Origin: Adineta ricciae
Lineage: Eukaryota; Rotifera; Eurotatoria; Adinetida; Adinetidae
DNA length: 64,000 bases
Direction: 5' to 3'
Assembly (NCBI GenBank): GCA_905250025.1
Contig: CAJNOJ010000135.1
Location: 1-64,000 of the forward strand
Position numbers and translations under genes: made by a program. This document shows positions 10,940-22,400 of this stretch, one piece after another; position 1 is the first letter of the stretch, and each line of letters opens with the position of its first letter. The notes below the pieces were generated by a model. The model had not been told where the DNA came from, searched no databases, and saw nothing but the letters and a program-made list of their open reading frames with translations.

Positions 10940-12805
10940 ATTCACTTCAGCTCTTTTCATGTGTGATATTCTGTACAAAATCATATGCAGTTTTTAATCA
11001 TTGTGAACAATGAAGTTAATACTACCTTTTCTTATTGAATATTCTTTTGGTCAGTAGTAGTGAGAATGTTACCTGGACTTTGTACATTATCTAATAGGTA
11101 TCTTTCAATACAATAAACGAGATTCTCTCCAAGTTTCTTCTATTTCATGCATTTATCAAACTCGAAAACAATCAAGATTTCAAGCATTTTCCTGAAATAA
11201 TTGCAAACTAGTACAGCGGAGAATATACACTAAAAGACTTTCATTGGATGAGATTACTTTACAGTTGTTTCAATCAGTTGCATGTTTCACCAGACGATAG
11301 ATAGACATCAGTGGTCGAGAAGAAAACAATAACTAAATCAACAATCTCATTGTTGTTTCAATGGATTTTTCTTATCTCTTTATCCATTCTTTTCACCAAC
11401 GAATTTTATGTTGAAGTATCGTCGACTCCGTTCACCATCTGTTGTTAACAATTCGTCTGGTGGTTCGGAATGGATGAGAACCTCGATCTTTCATGAATAT
11501 CTTTTGTTCTTTCGTATCGCAAAATTCGTTTCTATTAATAACATAGTTCCTGTTGACTAATTATTTTCCGCATTTTTTTAGTGCAATTGAGCCTAGAAAA
11601 TACTTTCTACCTAAAACAGTATACCTCGATTCGTTCTTTACCAACAAGTTTCGTTGTTGTGCGTGTATTTTTTTTATTCTGGCGCTGAGAAGCACAAATC
11701 TGGCGAAGATTTGTATCTTATTTTGAATGTTAAGAAGCTCATCCAACGGAACATTGAAATACGAATCTTTTAGCTGATTCAGCAGAGCAGTTGTTTTGGA
11801 AAAACAGAAAATCATTTTCAAAGTCATTCAGTCGAACTATCCAATCAAAAAATATCAATGCAACTCTTCCCACCAATTACCAACTGAATTGCTTTATCCA
11901 ATACTTCATTGTTTTTCGGCTCACGGAATTCTCTTTTGATCTTTAAACCTTAAATCATCGAATTGATTCGATTGTACTTTTCTATTCAACTTCTCGAAAG
12001 CACTTTAACCTTGTTTGTGAACGGAATCGACATAAACACAGGATTTCATTAATGCTCTTCGATAGAAATCATACAGTGTATCAATTGAAGATATTTCGAA
12101 TGAAATAGGTGTTACTATTGTTGTATTTATCGATACAATTGATGATAACCTTGATAAAAGAGACGTCGCGATCAGTGTTTATGAGTAAAACGTTTTTCGC
12201 TAGAATAAAGATATCCATCTGTTGTGTGTACATCAATATGTTGATCAACTCACGGTTCTAATGGCTTTTCAGTCTTTTCTCTCTTGTTTTCTTCCATCGT
12301 CATATTCAATAAACGACTAAAAGAATTAACCCTAATCGAAGACTCCTATTGAATACGTTCGTTAGCTTGGTGGATGACGTTCAAATGATCCTGTAAGCTA
12401 CTTGGCCACTGTAGTTGTCGATTTATGTTCTCACCTTGGATATACAGGTCTCAAGTAGTTTATTGGAGCTTACGAATGAATTTGATACCAGAGACGAATG
12501 ATTTAAGCGAAGGTGCGAGCCTTAATGGTACGGATTAAACAGTTATCGAAGAGTTCGTCGAGTGTCATTGGCGATGAGTCATCAGAATGAGCTCGTCGTT
12601 TTGTGTGTTTTATATCCAAACAAGACAAATCCGAAGTACAAGTTACCCGCATGAGCAGCCATTGACAACGAAACCTCTGATGCTGATGACAAATGTGATT
12701 AATGACTGACACTTCATAAATAAAAGTTTATATATTTTAATTTCTTGCTCGTTTATTTTTCAACTGTACAATTAATTGGCAAAAAAAGAGGGCTAATTCA
12801 TGAGT
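10940..12805. other. 1.9 kb without a recognised gene
   Basis: Two minus-strand open frames, 11561-11827 (88 codons) and 12503-12712 (69 codons), start with ATG. They match no family I know and have no convincing splice partners. The second lies just downstream of the CPSF3 fragment and might be transcribed with it. Otherwise AT-rich. Confidence 0.4.
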
Positions 12806-13075
12806 TCATGCAATTGACGGAGTTAGTTTCAATGGTTGAATACATGCACTCATATGTTTCACGGTCACTTCAATCATCGATTGGATTTCTTCATCATCAC
12901 ATTTCACTTCCTACAATCAATCAAATAAATGAAATCATGACGAATACACGAACATACATATGATTCGAGATCAACTATCGCCTTTTTCTCGTCAACCGTC
13001 ACAGTTAGTTGTTGTTGATCTTCCGACACACTGACCATTGATGCCCCATACATTTCTTCTAGTGTTTCTTGGATA
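12806..13075 (-). pseudogene. CPSF3: CPSF3 (CPSF73) C-terminal fragment
   Basis: Two exons, 13075-12958 and 12910-12806, joined by a 47-bp intron in phase 0. They encode only the C-terminal dimerisation-type domain of the pre-mRNA 3'-end endonuclease CPSF73. Visible matches: LEEMYGASMVSVSEDQQQLT aligns with animal MQEKFGACVTYDEDSGTIYL; VDEKKAIVDLESYEVKCDDE aligns with IDNKTALVNLNTRTVECEEG; and the last helix ends in a TPS-type tail and TGA. The metallo-beta-lactamase and beta-CASP domains are absent. Upstream the sequence changes at the ambiguous base 13076 into the head of an ELOVL gene. It is either a real relic or the end of a contig joined to another. Confidence 0.7.
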
Positions 13076-13076
13076 N
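13076..13076. other. Ambiguous base N at a gene-to-gene junction
   Basis: The only N in the window. It sits 22 bases inside the ELOVL intron and directly before the CPSF3 exon sequence, so it marks a probable contig join, collapse or rearrangement point. Confidence 0.9.
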
Positions 13077-13098
13077 GAAAGTTGTGAAGTTGACTTAC

Positions 13099-13359
13099 TT
13101 CTTCGACCATATAAGCTGAAAGAACGACCAAAGCCATGTTATAAATGAAAAGTATCGATGATGGAATATGAAATGGTTGTCGATGACGCATATAACGGGG
13201 ACCAATGATGACAATTGCCAAATAGATCAAAGCTAATGTTACTGCAGGAACTGGATCACGCCATAATAAAAACCAATCTTTTGTTCGTGGATCAGCATGT
13301 TGAAGGGCAAGTTTATACGATGGAAATTGTTCTTTAAACCATTCATTTAACCAAGTCAT
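13099..13359 (-). pseudogene. ELOVL fatty acid elongase, first coding exon only
   Basis: ER membrane enzyme that performs the condensation step of very-long-chain fatty acid elongation. Only the first 87 residues are present. They contain DPRTKDWFLLWRDPVPAVTL, a first membrane helix (ALIYLAIVIIGPRYM), the RHRQPFHIPSSILFIYNMAL motif and a second helix ending at AYMVEE, followed by a perfect GTAAGT donor. This matches ELOVL1/4/7-type N-termini (GPKxMxxRxPF, IYN). The catalytic HxxHH box and the other five helices should follow on the minus strand. Instead, CPSF3 tail sequence follows within 25 bases. An upstream acceptor-like TTTCAG suggests a 5' UTR intron. Confidence 0.8.
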
Positions 13360-13806
13360 GATTTTTATTTATCTGAAATTGAAACAATTACAAAAGAAGC
13401 AAAAACAATTTTCGATGATTTCACATTATGGATTTACATTTACAACTGCAGTTTGGACTCTTTTGACCTCCGAACTCAAATAGAATTACTTTGTTTTTAA
13501 CTTTTCTAACATCATCAGTAGATAATCATTCATATCGAACGTGTAAATCCCCAATGAGAAAGAAGAATAGCCTCTTTGATGTACGTTATAGCCATAAAAA
13601 TAATTTCTTTTAGGTTTGAAGATGTCACTACCGTAGAGTTGCAATTGACATTCGCAAATGTATTGTTCTTAATTATTTGATATGAATGAAAATGAAGTTT
13701 ATATATAAATCATTCACTGTTTTGTTGGTAAACAAAAGTTGTATTAAAATAAAATGTGTGTAAATTTCAAATTCTAGTTTATAAAATGTTCAGAGAGATC
13801 CAAAGG
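13360..13806. other. Spacer between ELOVL fragment and DUF4139 gene
   Basis: AT-rich. It should hold the ELOVL 5' UTR and promoter and the 3' UTR of the next minus-strand gene. No open frame supported. Confidence 0.5.
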
Positions 13807-16485
13807 TTATAATCGAAGATTCTTTTGCGTTTGTTTTGCTTCGTGTTTGAGTGCCGCTTCTTTTTCTTCCAACTCTCGTTGTTTTTTATTATATTCATCT
13901 TGCATAGATTTGATTTCCCGTCTTGTACTTTGTAAATCATCTTCTTCTGTATTTAAATCCTTCAAATATCGAACCATCAGATCCGATTTATCAATCTTTT
14001 CCAATGATTTTATATTTTGTCGAATACGTTCTTGGTTCTCAAATATCGATTTAATATGCGCTTCACGTGACTTGATCGTCAAGTCAAATTCCCGTAATTT
14101 TTCTTGAATATCGGCAATTGCCAATGCTTTGTCAAACAAAGACGTTGGAATCAGATCACGTTTGACCATCCATGTTCGAATTTGTGTACTAGTTATTTTA
14201 TTATCGATCATATGTCGAAGAACTTGTTGAACATATTTATGTGTAATGATATTTTGAATAACTTGAATTGTTTTCTCGTTGATTAACTTCGCTTGAAGAA
14301 GATCCGGTACTTGTTTTTCGACGAAAGTTTCTAAACCCGATGCTTCGTAGATCTTCGTACTATTGTGTGCTTGTTCATCAACGATGAATTCAATTTCTTC
14401 TTGTGGTTCAAGTTTCAACTCGAATCGACTGAAACCGACTGTTGATTTAATACATTTCTTTTGTGTCATGACAACATAACCGCCCAACGATGAATCGGTG
14501 ACGTGATCGATGTAGAATTTTGTAACCGGTCGGTTCAATGAATTGTTTTTGATTAAATAACGCGTTCGTTTGATATGCACTTCTTGAACATCAATACCAA
14601 TTGGCGTTGCTTTTGTTTCGAGTTTGCTTATTTCGGAGTAGATGATATCAACACTTTGAATATGAATTTCTTGGAGTGATGAAGGATTTGAACGAAGAAT
14701 TGAAACAGTTGAATCGAAACCATAACTGAAATTGTAAAGATAATGTTTTTTTTGTCTGTATAGAAAAGTTTAATGATGTTTTTTACTTGATTAGTTGATC
14801 ATCATTCGGTAACATTGGTGTAAAAGCACATTGGGCAACGAAACGGCCTTGATCGAGAACTGCAATACTTCCTGGTGCTAGAACTACATCACTATTATTT
14901 CGTAAATGAACAGCTTTAATCGCATTTAAATCATTAATTTTCTGATCGTAATAAAGTACTAATTGTGCATCCATGTGCCATTTGTTCACGGTCACTAAAG
15001 TACTTTCATGTGATCGGATCGTCACAGGTGTGTTGATGGTATAAACAACATGTTCGCTAAGGCCACTCATTTGACTTGAATCAATGGATTCGTAATTTTC
15101 ATCATCATTGTCATCGACGACTTGCGCTCGAGCTGGTACACCTTTACGTTTTGATGAACCCGAACTTTTCTCTTCTGGAGGACCACCACGTAATCGAAGT
15201 ACCAAATGTAGAGTTGATTCTAAATACTCAATACATATTTACATCTTTAGCTTTCTTATTTTTCTAAGTTACCTTTCTGGATATTGTAATCTGCCAATGT
15301 TCGACCATCTTCTAACTGTTTACCGGCAAATATCATTCGTTGTTGATCAGGTGGAATACCTTCTTTATCTTGAATTTTCGTTTTCACTGATTCAATCGTA
15401 TCGCTTGGACTCACCTAAAACACACAAGAAGAAATGTTAAGCAACAATGAATTCTTCACAAACATCGATCGTGATTGTTTTGCCGGTGAGTGTTTTAATA
15501 TAGAGTTGCATTCCACCGGACGATTGATAAGTCTCAGTTATTCGATCCGAATCTCGTTCGACTGCAGCTGTAGTTGGTTTGTTATTCTTCAGAATTTCCA
15601 ATTCGTTTGCAACGAGAACGAGCTCAATTTGATTCCAATCTTCTTCTGTTGGATTATTCACTGAACCAAATAGAGTCAAATCAACTTTTGATGCATTGGT
15701 ATTTTCCAATGAAGAATCGATTTCACATCGATATAAACAACGCCATTCTTTTGTTGCATAACAATATGAAACATTCAACATATTTGATTGATGATCAGCA
15801 TTGGCATTTGTTGTAACAGCAGTTGTTGATGGTGATGAATTACTCGTATTGAATAGGATTCGAACAGAATCAGGATTGGTATTCGTAGTTGGTTTGTGAT
15901 TATTCAATGTTTTACTCAAAACCTTTTCCAATTGATCTTGCAGATACGGATCCATGAGTTTAATTCCATCGATGCTACTCACTAAATGTATCGAGAAAGA
16001 GTCAAATGAGAACGGATTTCCGGCTTTTTCATGATCTTACAATCGAAATGCCGAATGAATCCATCGTTGTTCAAAAATTGAACAATGTAACTCATTTTTG
16101 TTTGCATTGAATTTTGACCAAGTAATGTTGGAATTTCGTCAAGAAGAACAATTTTACCCGTTTGTTCTTTATTATTCCCTTGAATAGTGACTACAACTTC
16201 AGCACCAATGCATTTCTGGAGAAAACTTGCCAACGATGTCGACGAGGTAAAACTCCCAAACGAATAAAACCGTTCCACTGTATTTTCCGCTACAAAATTC
16301 TCATGTTCTTCGGTATCGTATGTAACGGCATTGGCTGTTGTGCACAGTGTATCAATAACTAATTTCTTGTGCTTTTTTGCTACATGAATAACTGATGGCG
16401 AATCCGAACGATTGATTACTCGTTCGAAATAACCTAAATCATTTTTGTATAAAGTTATACGTTTTAACGGTATTGTCGTTGACAT
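13807..16485 (-). CDS. DUF4140/DUF4139 protein with an internal ubiquitin
   Basis: Exons 16485-16041, 15981-15464, 15414-15273, 15219-14787, 14725-13807; 818 residues. The N-terminus ([20 protein letters not shown]) is like the first domain of C. elegans F37C4.5-type proteins. Residues 306-381 are a complete ubiquitin ([17 protein letters not shown] to LRLRGG), split by two introns. It keeps all seven lysines and the L8/I44/V70 patch, with about ten conservative changes. Two prolines follow the GG, so ordinary release by a deubiquitinase is unlikely. After an acidic linker comes DUF4139: [53 protein letters not shown]. The last 130 residues are a coiled coil. The function of DUF4139 proteins is unknown. 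No signal peptide, so probably cytosolic. Confidence 0.85.
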
Positions 16486-16796
16486 TGTCGGACCACGTGA
16501 ATGTAAAAAAAATAAGTGAAGAATATTTCATACTCGCTGTTTTTATATTCCTACGACAACTTTGAGTATGTCAAAATGTGGTGCAATACAGAAGAAAAAC
16601 AACGGTGAATCATTCACGACGAGAACAAACTAGAAAAGGTAACATAACGGCCTGGATTTGGGCAATGATCATGAATGGTGAAGTAAGTATGTGTTCTTCT
16701 AATAATTCATAGTTTATCTAGATTCGAATGATTGCAATGTTTTTTATTGATTGAGAAAAAAATGAATTAGAACACGAAATTTAGTTGAGAAATAAC
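16486..16796. other. Spacer, no gene recognised
   Basis: Promoter side of the DUF4139 gene and 3' side of the first GIN-domain gene. AT-rich, nothing else seen. Confidence 0.5.
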
Positions 16797-17525
16797 TTAA
16801 GGAAGTGGGGCGATTTTGCCGATACCAATTGAATTCATTCGACTTGGGTGTTTTCCAGCTGGTAATCGGTAATAAATTGTTCCGACACCAAGTGTTTCCA
16901 AATCGGCATCTTCAGTCGCCGCTACTCGGACTTCACTTAAACCAGACACCGAAACTTTAGCTTTCTTTGTTTGCAAATTGACAGTATCAATTTTATTCAC
17001 ACCATTGCTGTGGATGTTCAAAAGTTCACGAGCTTGACCAGTAAATTGAGCACTAGCAGTTCCGGAAGCGTCGATGTCTAATTGAAAAACATCGAGTTTC
17101 ATTTCAAGACTGACTGAACCGCCAATGTTAACAGAAAGAACGTCATTGCCTGAGTTAGAAATTCCAGCAGCATCTGTAACAGTTTTACCAGTGCCTGTAA
17201 CGGCATAACGACGTAATGGAGATGGAAATTTAATGTAAACATTGATTTTTGAATTTGTTGTAAATTGACCATCGGTGTGAACTGATAGAGTGCTACCATC
17301 ACGAATTTCGACGATTATTTTTGGTTGGACACTTGGAGGGGCTTCGATTTCGACACTGGGAGCTGGTTGTCCGTTTGTTTGAGTGAGGAACACATCGAAG
17401 TTTCCATCAATTGTGATCTTGTCGAAGTTTGTTGAGGACAGCGGACGATTTTGTCGAACTGGAGCTTCATCTGATTGAACTGCAGCGAATGTGCAGACAA
17501 AAGCGAGTAAGAGAATAGCGCGCAT
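16797..17525 (-). CDS. Secreted GIN-domain (DUF2807-like) protein 1
   Basis: Single exon, 242 residues. The signal peptide MRAILLLAFVCTFAAVQS precedes RQNRPLSSTNFDKITIDGNF, the typical start of the GIN/DUF2807 beta-helix (FDxIxVxGxFxVxLxQ). The rest is a run of short beta strands with Gly/Ser turns: YAVTGTGKTVTDAAG, IGGSVSLEMKL, IDASGTASAQFTG, VSVSGLSEVRVAA, VGTIYYRL. These repeat the S-G-x-S/A pattern seen in the bacterial family of putative adhesin heads. It is a tandem paralog of the gene at 18184-18915, same strand, 658 bp apart. No introns. The family is mainly bacterial, so horizontal acquisition before the duplication is likely. It should be secreted; the ligand is unknown. Confidence 0.75.
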   Translation of the reverse strand: MRAILLLAFVCTFAAVQSDEAPVRQNRPLSSTNFDKITIDGNFDVFLTQTNGQPAPSVEIEAPPSVQPKIIVEIRDGSTLSVHTDGQFTTNSKINVYIKFPSPLRRYAVTGTGKTVTDAAGISNSGNDVLSVNIGGSVSLEMKLDVFQLDIDASGTASAQFTGQARELLNIHSNGVNKIDTVNLQTKKAKVSVSGLSEVRVAATEDADLETLGVGTIYYRLPAGKHPSRMNSIGIGKIAPLP

Positions 17526-18183
17526 TATCTTCGTCGTTCAGAAAAGAATCGAATGATGAATATACTGAATTTTCTTCTTGTTAAATACATGGAGCGACGA
17601 CGGTATATCGTGGAGGAGAGAGAGAGAGAGAGAGAGAGCAGACGGTTGTCTCATGAACATACAGAAACGAAAAATTCCCATCGAAAAATTATTTCCCATG
17701 TTCTCTTCAGATCGAAGGGCTCAAGTCGCAATCAACCAATAGGCTCATTAGATACGAAAAACACAAAGAAAAATAAGAAGGTGATAGATAGTTGATTTCA
17801 TCTCATTGCCATTGATTCGCTAATCGTTTGAATAGGCTAGGAGAACAATGACTAAAGATGTATACTCCCGATAGACATATGTTTAGTCAGCTTGAAAAGT
17901 TATTCAGTACAAAAAAAATCACATTCTGTTTCGATGATTACAGATCTTGTTAAATATCCATTAGCCAGTGACTGTTTAGTACGAATGAACATTAAATATC
18001 TAAATAGAGACGATGTGCACTATCATGTAGACACATCACATTGACCTCAAGGTATTTCAATTAAAAGACAATCAAGACATAGATTGTGACTAATGAATGA
18101 AAAAAATAGTCGTTTATTTATTATTGACAAATATTAATGACAGAAAAGGATATTTGGACAAAAAGTTTCATTAGATGATCGTC
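17526..18183. other. Spacer between the GIN-domain paralogs
   Basis: Contains the promoter of GIN gene 1, a GA microsatellite and the 3' UTR of GIN gene 2. A 243-base open frame crossing the GA repeat looks like chance. Confidence 0.5.
17615..17638. repeat. (GA)n microsatellite
   Basis: About 12 uninterrupted GA units, roughly 90 bp upstream of GIN gene 1. Confidence 0.95.
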
Positions 18184-18915
18184 TTATGTTAGACGAACAA
18201 TTCTACCGATACCAGTTGTTATCTCTTTACTTGGAACTCTACCCGACGGTAATTGATAGAAAACATTTCCAACACCCGTTACTTCAATATCAACATCATT
18301 GGTCGCTGCTATTCGACTAACACTCATACCGGATGACAACACTTTGACAAACGGAGTGATTACTTCTAAAGTATTTACTTCTCCAACACCATTGTTAATA
18401 ATAGACAATTGTGAGCGAACTTGACCAAAGAATTGTGCAGTGCCACTGCCTGTTTGATAATAATCCAGAAAATTCACATTAAATTTCATGGCGAGATTTC
18501 CTGTTCCGAGTTGTTCGATGACAAGTTTATCATTGGTTGGATTCAATAGTCCAGTCATGTGTGTCACTGTGTTACCAGTGCCTCGAAATGTATAACGTCG
18601 TAATGGAGTTTTCAGTTGAATGTGTACATTGATATTTTGAGGAACACGAATATTACCGATAGTACGAATGGATAGAATATGATTTTCAAGAACTTCAACA
18701 ATAATTTGCTGTTGAACAGAGGGAATAGTTTCGACTTCCACAACGGAATTTGCTATTTCGTTGGGCTGAATAAGAAAAACATCAAACGCTCCATCGATTG
18801 TAATTTCATCGAAAATTGGGGATGTCAAAGGGCGATTCTGTCGAACAACAGATTGAATCTGTTGACTTCGAACAAATACACATGATATAACGAGAATTAA
18901 TATCGAAGAAAACAT
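18184..18915 (-). CDS. Secreted GIN-domain (DUF2807-like) protein 2
   Basis: Single exon, 243 residues, signal peptide MFSSILILVISCVFVRS. It is a clear paralog of the protein at 16797-17525: both have RQNRPLxSxxFDxITIDGxF followed by DVFL, SVQxxIIVE, PLRRYxxxGTGxTVT and a final GVGxxxYxLPxGxxPS with IGxI. Sequence between these motifs has diverged strongly, so the duplication is not recent. The beta-helix pattern is retained and no stop codons interrupt it, so both copies seem under selection. Its promoter shows TTTATATA about 68 bp upstream of the ATG on the minus strand. Confidence 0.75.
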   Translation of the reverse strand: MFSSILILVISCVFVRSQQIQSVVRQNRPLTSPIFDEITIDGAFDVFLIQPNEIANSVVEVETIPSVQQQIIVEVLENHILSIRTIGNIRVPQNINVHIQLKTPLRRYTFRGTGNTVTHMTGLLNPTNDKLVIEQLGTGNLAMKFNVNFLDYYQTGSGTAQFFGQVRSQLSIINNGVGEVNTLEVITPFVKVLSSGMSVSRIAATNDVDIEVTGVGNVFYQLPSGRVPSKEITTGIGRIVRLT

Positions 18916-19455
18916 CTAAAACAAACGAACGCATTTGCAAGAAAATCGACTGAAATGACGTTCACATTCGTCGAATTCTGTGTATATAAACTCGTCCATA
19001 TATGTGCAGAAAAGAGAAACGATTTCATTGCCGTCGACTAGCATTGATATCAACATGTCACTCAATTCTGATTTCATAACACTTTTTTTTCTGTTTCATC
19101 TCGATCATTGATGATCGCCTGTTGAAAAGCCGCGTCTATTGAAATGTGCAATATGTTTATCTGATATTATTCTTATGCATGGTGATGAGAAAAACAAGAA
19201 AACGTTCAGTTTCCTTCCGGAAAATCAACCGTCTGGGTCATTAATCAATCGATAGAGAATATTTCCTCCAGCAAGAATCCTCTTCTTTTGCTATCTGTTA
19301 GATAGATTGACCTTTTTCTTCTTATATGTGCGTGTGGATGTGCGCATCTTTCTGTTCCATTGATTGCTGTTCACATTAACGTAAATGTTGAACTTTATTA
19401 TTATTATTTAGAAGAACCGATTGAGTGTAAGGCCAAAAAAAGAGTGAAGAGAAGA
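18916..19455. other. Divergent spacer GIN gene 2 / antistasin gene
   Basis: Head-to-head intergenic region of 540 bp. It contains a TATA-like TTTATATA for the minus strand. No gene seen. Confidence 0.5.
18983..18990 (-). promoter_or_regulatory. TATA box of GIN gene 2
   Basis: TATATAAA on the plus strand reads TTTATATA on the coding strand, about 68 bp before the ATG at 18915. Confidence 0.45.
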
Positions 19456-22400
19456 ATGTTGGCGTGGTTTTGTCTTTGTTTAATCGTAATTCAATCGAAT
19501 GGAAATCCTGTCTTAAGCAACGAATCAAATGTTACGGAGTCTGATGTTCCATCGCAGCTTATATGTGAACAGAATATCGCTGTGACGAGCAATAATAGTT
19601 TATATGAGGTAAAGATTAGAAGTTTCAAAGAAGATAAAAGAGTGTTTGTTTAGTTGTTAAATTATAATCGATTTTGGTTTGTCTCGACACGAAGTAAATA
19701 TATCTATGGTGAACGAACCTGGAGGAATGTGTTGATGGAAACATCAACTAATGGAAATGCATCGATTGGCGTGGAATTTTTCGGAGAAGAACCGTAAGTT
19801 GAAGGAGAAAAAATATTTGTACGATGAAACTTTCGTTGTTTGCAGAAACGGTACGTGTGTGAGTTCGGAAAAAGGTCAAATGACTTCGAATTCGAAATCA
19901 AATCGAGTTGGTGTTCAATGGGCGAATAGCGAAGGTAAAAATCGAAGATTTTTCTCCATCGATCTGATTATTCGATGCCTTCGTTAGGTTTTATTGATTT
20001 GATTTATATGGATGAAAGAATGATTCACTTGATTCTTTGTTATTCAACCGATTCGAATCAAACTAATCTTTGTGCTCATAATCAAAGTGAACAATTCGTT
20101 GTGGATAATAATCAAGCAAATAATGAGAATGATACGATGGATTGGCTGAAATCTCATTGTTTGAAGATTAATCCAGATGATTTCATTATTAATGATAATC
20201 CAGGTTTCGAATGAAAGAGAGTATTGTTGAGGGGAGTTTACACATTCTTCTTCTAGAAAAATGTATGTCGATGGTGACGCAACCGCAAATTGTTTTGATT
20301 AATTCAACGAAAGAATCCAATGATAATCAAAATGAGACAAGTTTTCAAACAAGTAAGACGATTGTTCGAGAAATCTCTGAAGAGAAGTGGCATTCCGTAT
20401 GTTTTTCAGTTATTACTGAACATGAAAACGTCACTAATGGATTGGTAGTAGAAGAAGAGTCGACTACACGATCGAATCGAACAAATCGATTGGAAATTCT
20501 GGAAGAATATTATAATAACACAACTGAAGATCAATTTGAAGGAACAACAGCGGTAGAAATCAAACCAATTGTTTTGTTATCTGCGCTGGATGAATCGAAT
20601 CGAACTAATATTACGATTATCGAAGAGAATGGTATAGTTATTTTAGAACTTTCATATAAATGAGACATAAATTTTGTTCAGAATTCATCGGAAACGATAC
20701 AATCGATCAAGAAAGTCCATCAATTGTTCTGCATAAAATGGTATTCAACGAATCAACGACAGAATCGAGTTTCGAGAATGAAACCAATCTTTCGACTAGT
20801 CCGCACACTCACTCAGTGATCTCAACAACTGTTAGATCAATTCTGAACGAATCAAGAACTATTGTGGAAGTACAAAATACAACTGAAATCATCACAACAG
20901 AAAGGAAAATGCCAGCAACTACAGAACAGGAAGTTCCAACAACAACAGAAAATGAAATTCCATCAACAACAGCAGAAAAGGAGGTTCAAACAGCAGCAAC
21001 AACGGAGAAAGAAGTTCCAACAACGACAGAGCGAGAAGTCCTGACGACAACGGAAATGAAAACAACAACAATTGAAGTAACCACAATCCCTGCTGATTGT
21101 CTACCTTTAAAAGATTGTCCCTTTGATCATTGTGCATTTGCTCGTAAATTTGATAATCATGGATGTCCAACATGTAATTGTCTTCAATCAAATAAGTCAA
21201 ATATCACTTGTCCAGCATTAGCATGTCAGCCATGCTTATACGGACATTTCACTGATCCAAATGGCGTATGTTTTCTGATCTGTCTTCTTCTTCTTCTTTT
21301 ATGATCTTTATCTGATTTCTCAGTGTTCGGTTTGTCAATGTCAAAGTCGTCCATTCCCGCCCTTAGGTGAACGATGTCCACAATTAAATTGTGAACCATG
21401 TTATTTTGGTACAGTCAAAGATGAATATAATTGCGACACATGTATTTGTATCCGACCAAATAATCAAGAATGTCCAGTACTTGATTGTCCATTTGGATTA
21501 TGCAAACACGGTTCAACGAAAGATGAAGATGATTGTCCTACTTGTGATTGTCTATTACCAACAGAAAATGTGACTGAAGTCAATTGTTCGACAACGGCTC
21601 AATGTCCACCATGTCATCTTGGTAAGTTCATATGCGATTTCGGATTATTAGAGAAAGTTTTATATTTGTTTTTGATCAGGTTATGTGAAAGATGCGAATG
21701 GATGCGAAACGTGTCAATGTAAATTACGTGGTAGTGTCCCATGTGCATCAGTTGAATCCCAATGTCATTGCGATTACGGATCATACTTAAATCCGGATGG
21801 ATGTGAAACATGTTCGTGTTTACCTGATCCAAAAAATGCCTCTCGGTAGAGAAAATCTTCCGTAAAAATGAAATTCTTCTTTTCGATTTTAGTCAAGCAT
21901 GTTGGGAATTATCAAACCATGCAAATCTGCATAATATAACTGGACCAACATGTTCGTTGGATGGATCATTTTATGCTCGTCAATGTGATAAAACACACTG
22001 CTGGTGTGTGACACCGACAGGTCTTCATATCAATGGATTCGAATCGCGACCAGATGAAAATGTTAATTGTGGTAAGTATCTGAGAGAATCGAACGTCTAT
22101 TCATTCCTTTTCTTCTCTCTCTCTCTCCCTTAGCATGTGCCGTAGAGTTGTATCAAGTGTCGAGTCTTCGTATGATTGGTCATCATTTATTATGTTTGTT
22201 GAATGGAAATTATGCGCCGATTCAATGCGATGGTCGCTATTGTTCGTGTGTGGATGAGAATGGTAAAACAATTGGACCGAGTGTATCAGTTCAAAATCGT
22301 GATCAATTACGATGTGTTGGAGTTTATCAACAACTTCATCCAGGTAAAGAAATTTTCATTAAAATTCGTAATGAAAAGCGGATTTTATTGAATAGAACGT

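Noticed and set aside
11561..11827. 88-codon minus-strand frame with ATG
   Set aside because: No recognisable family, no upstream or downstream partner exons and ordinary AT-rich composition; left as unannotated.
12503..12712. 69-codon minus-strand frame near the CPSF3 fragment
   Set aside because: No similarity recognised and no acceptor linking it to CPSF3, whose own stop codon lies at 12806.
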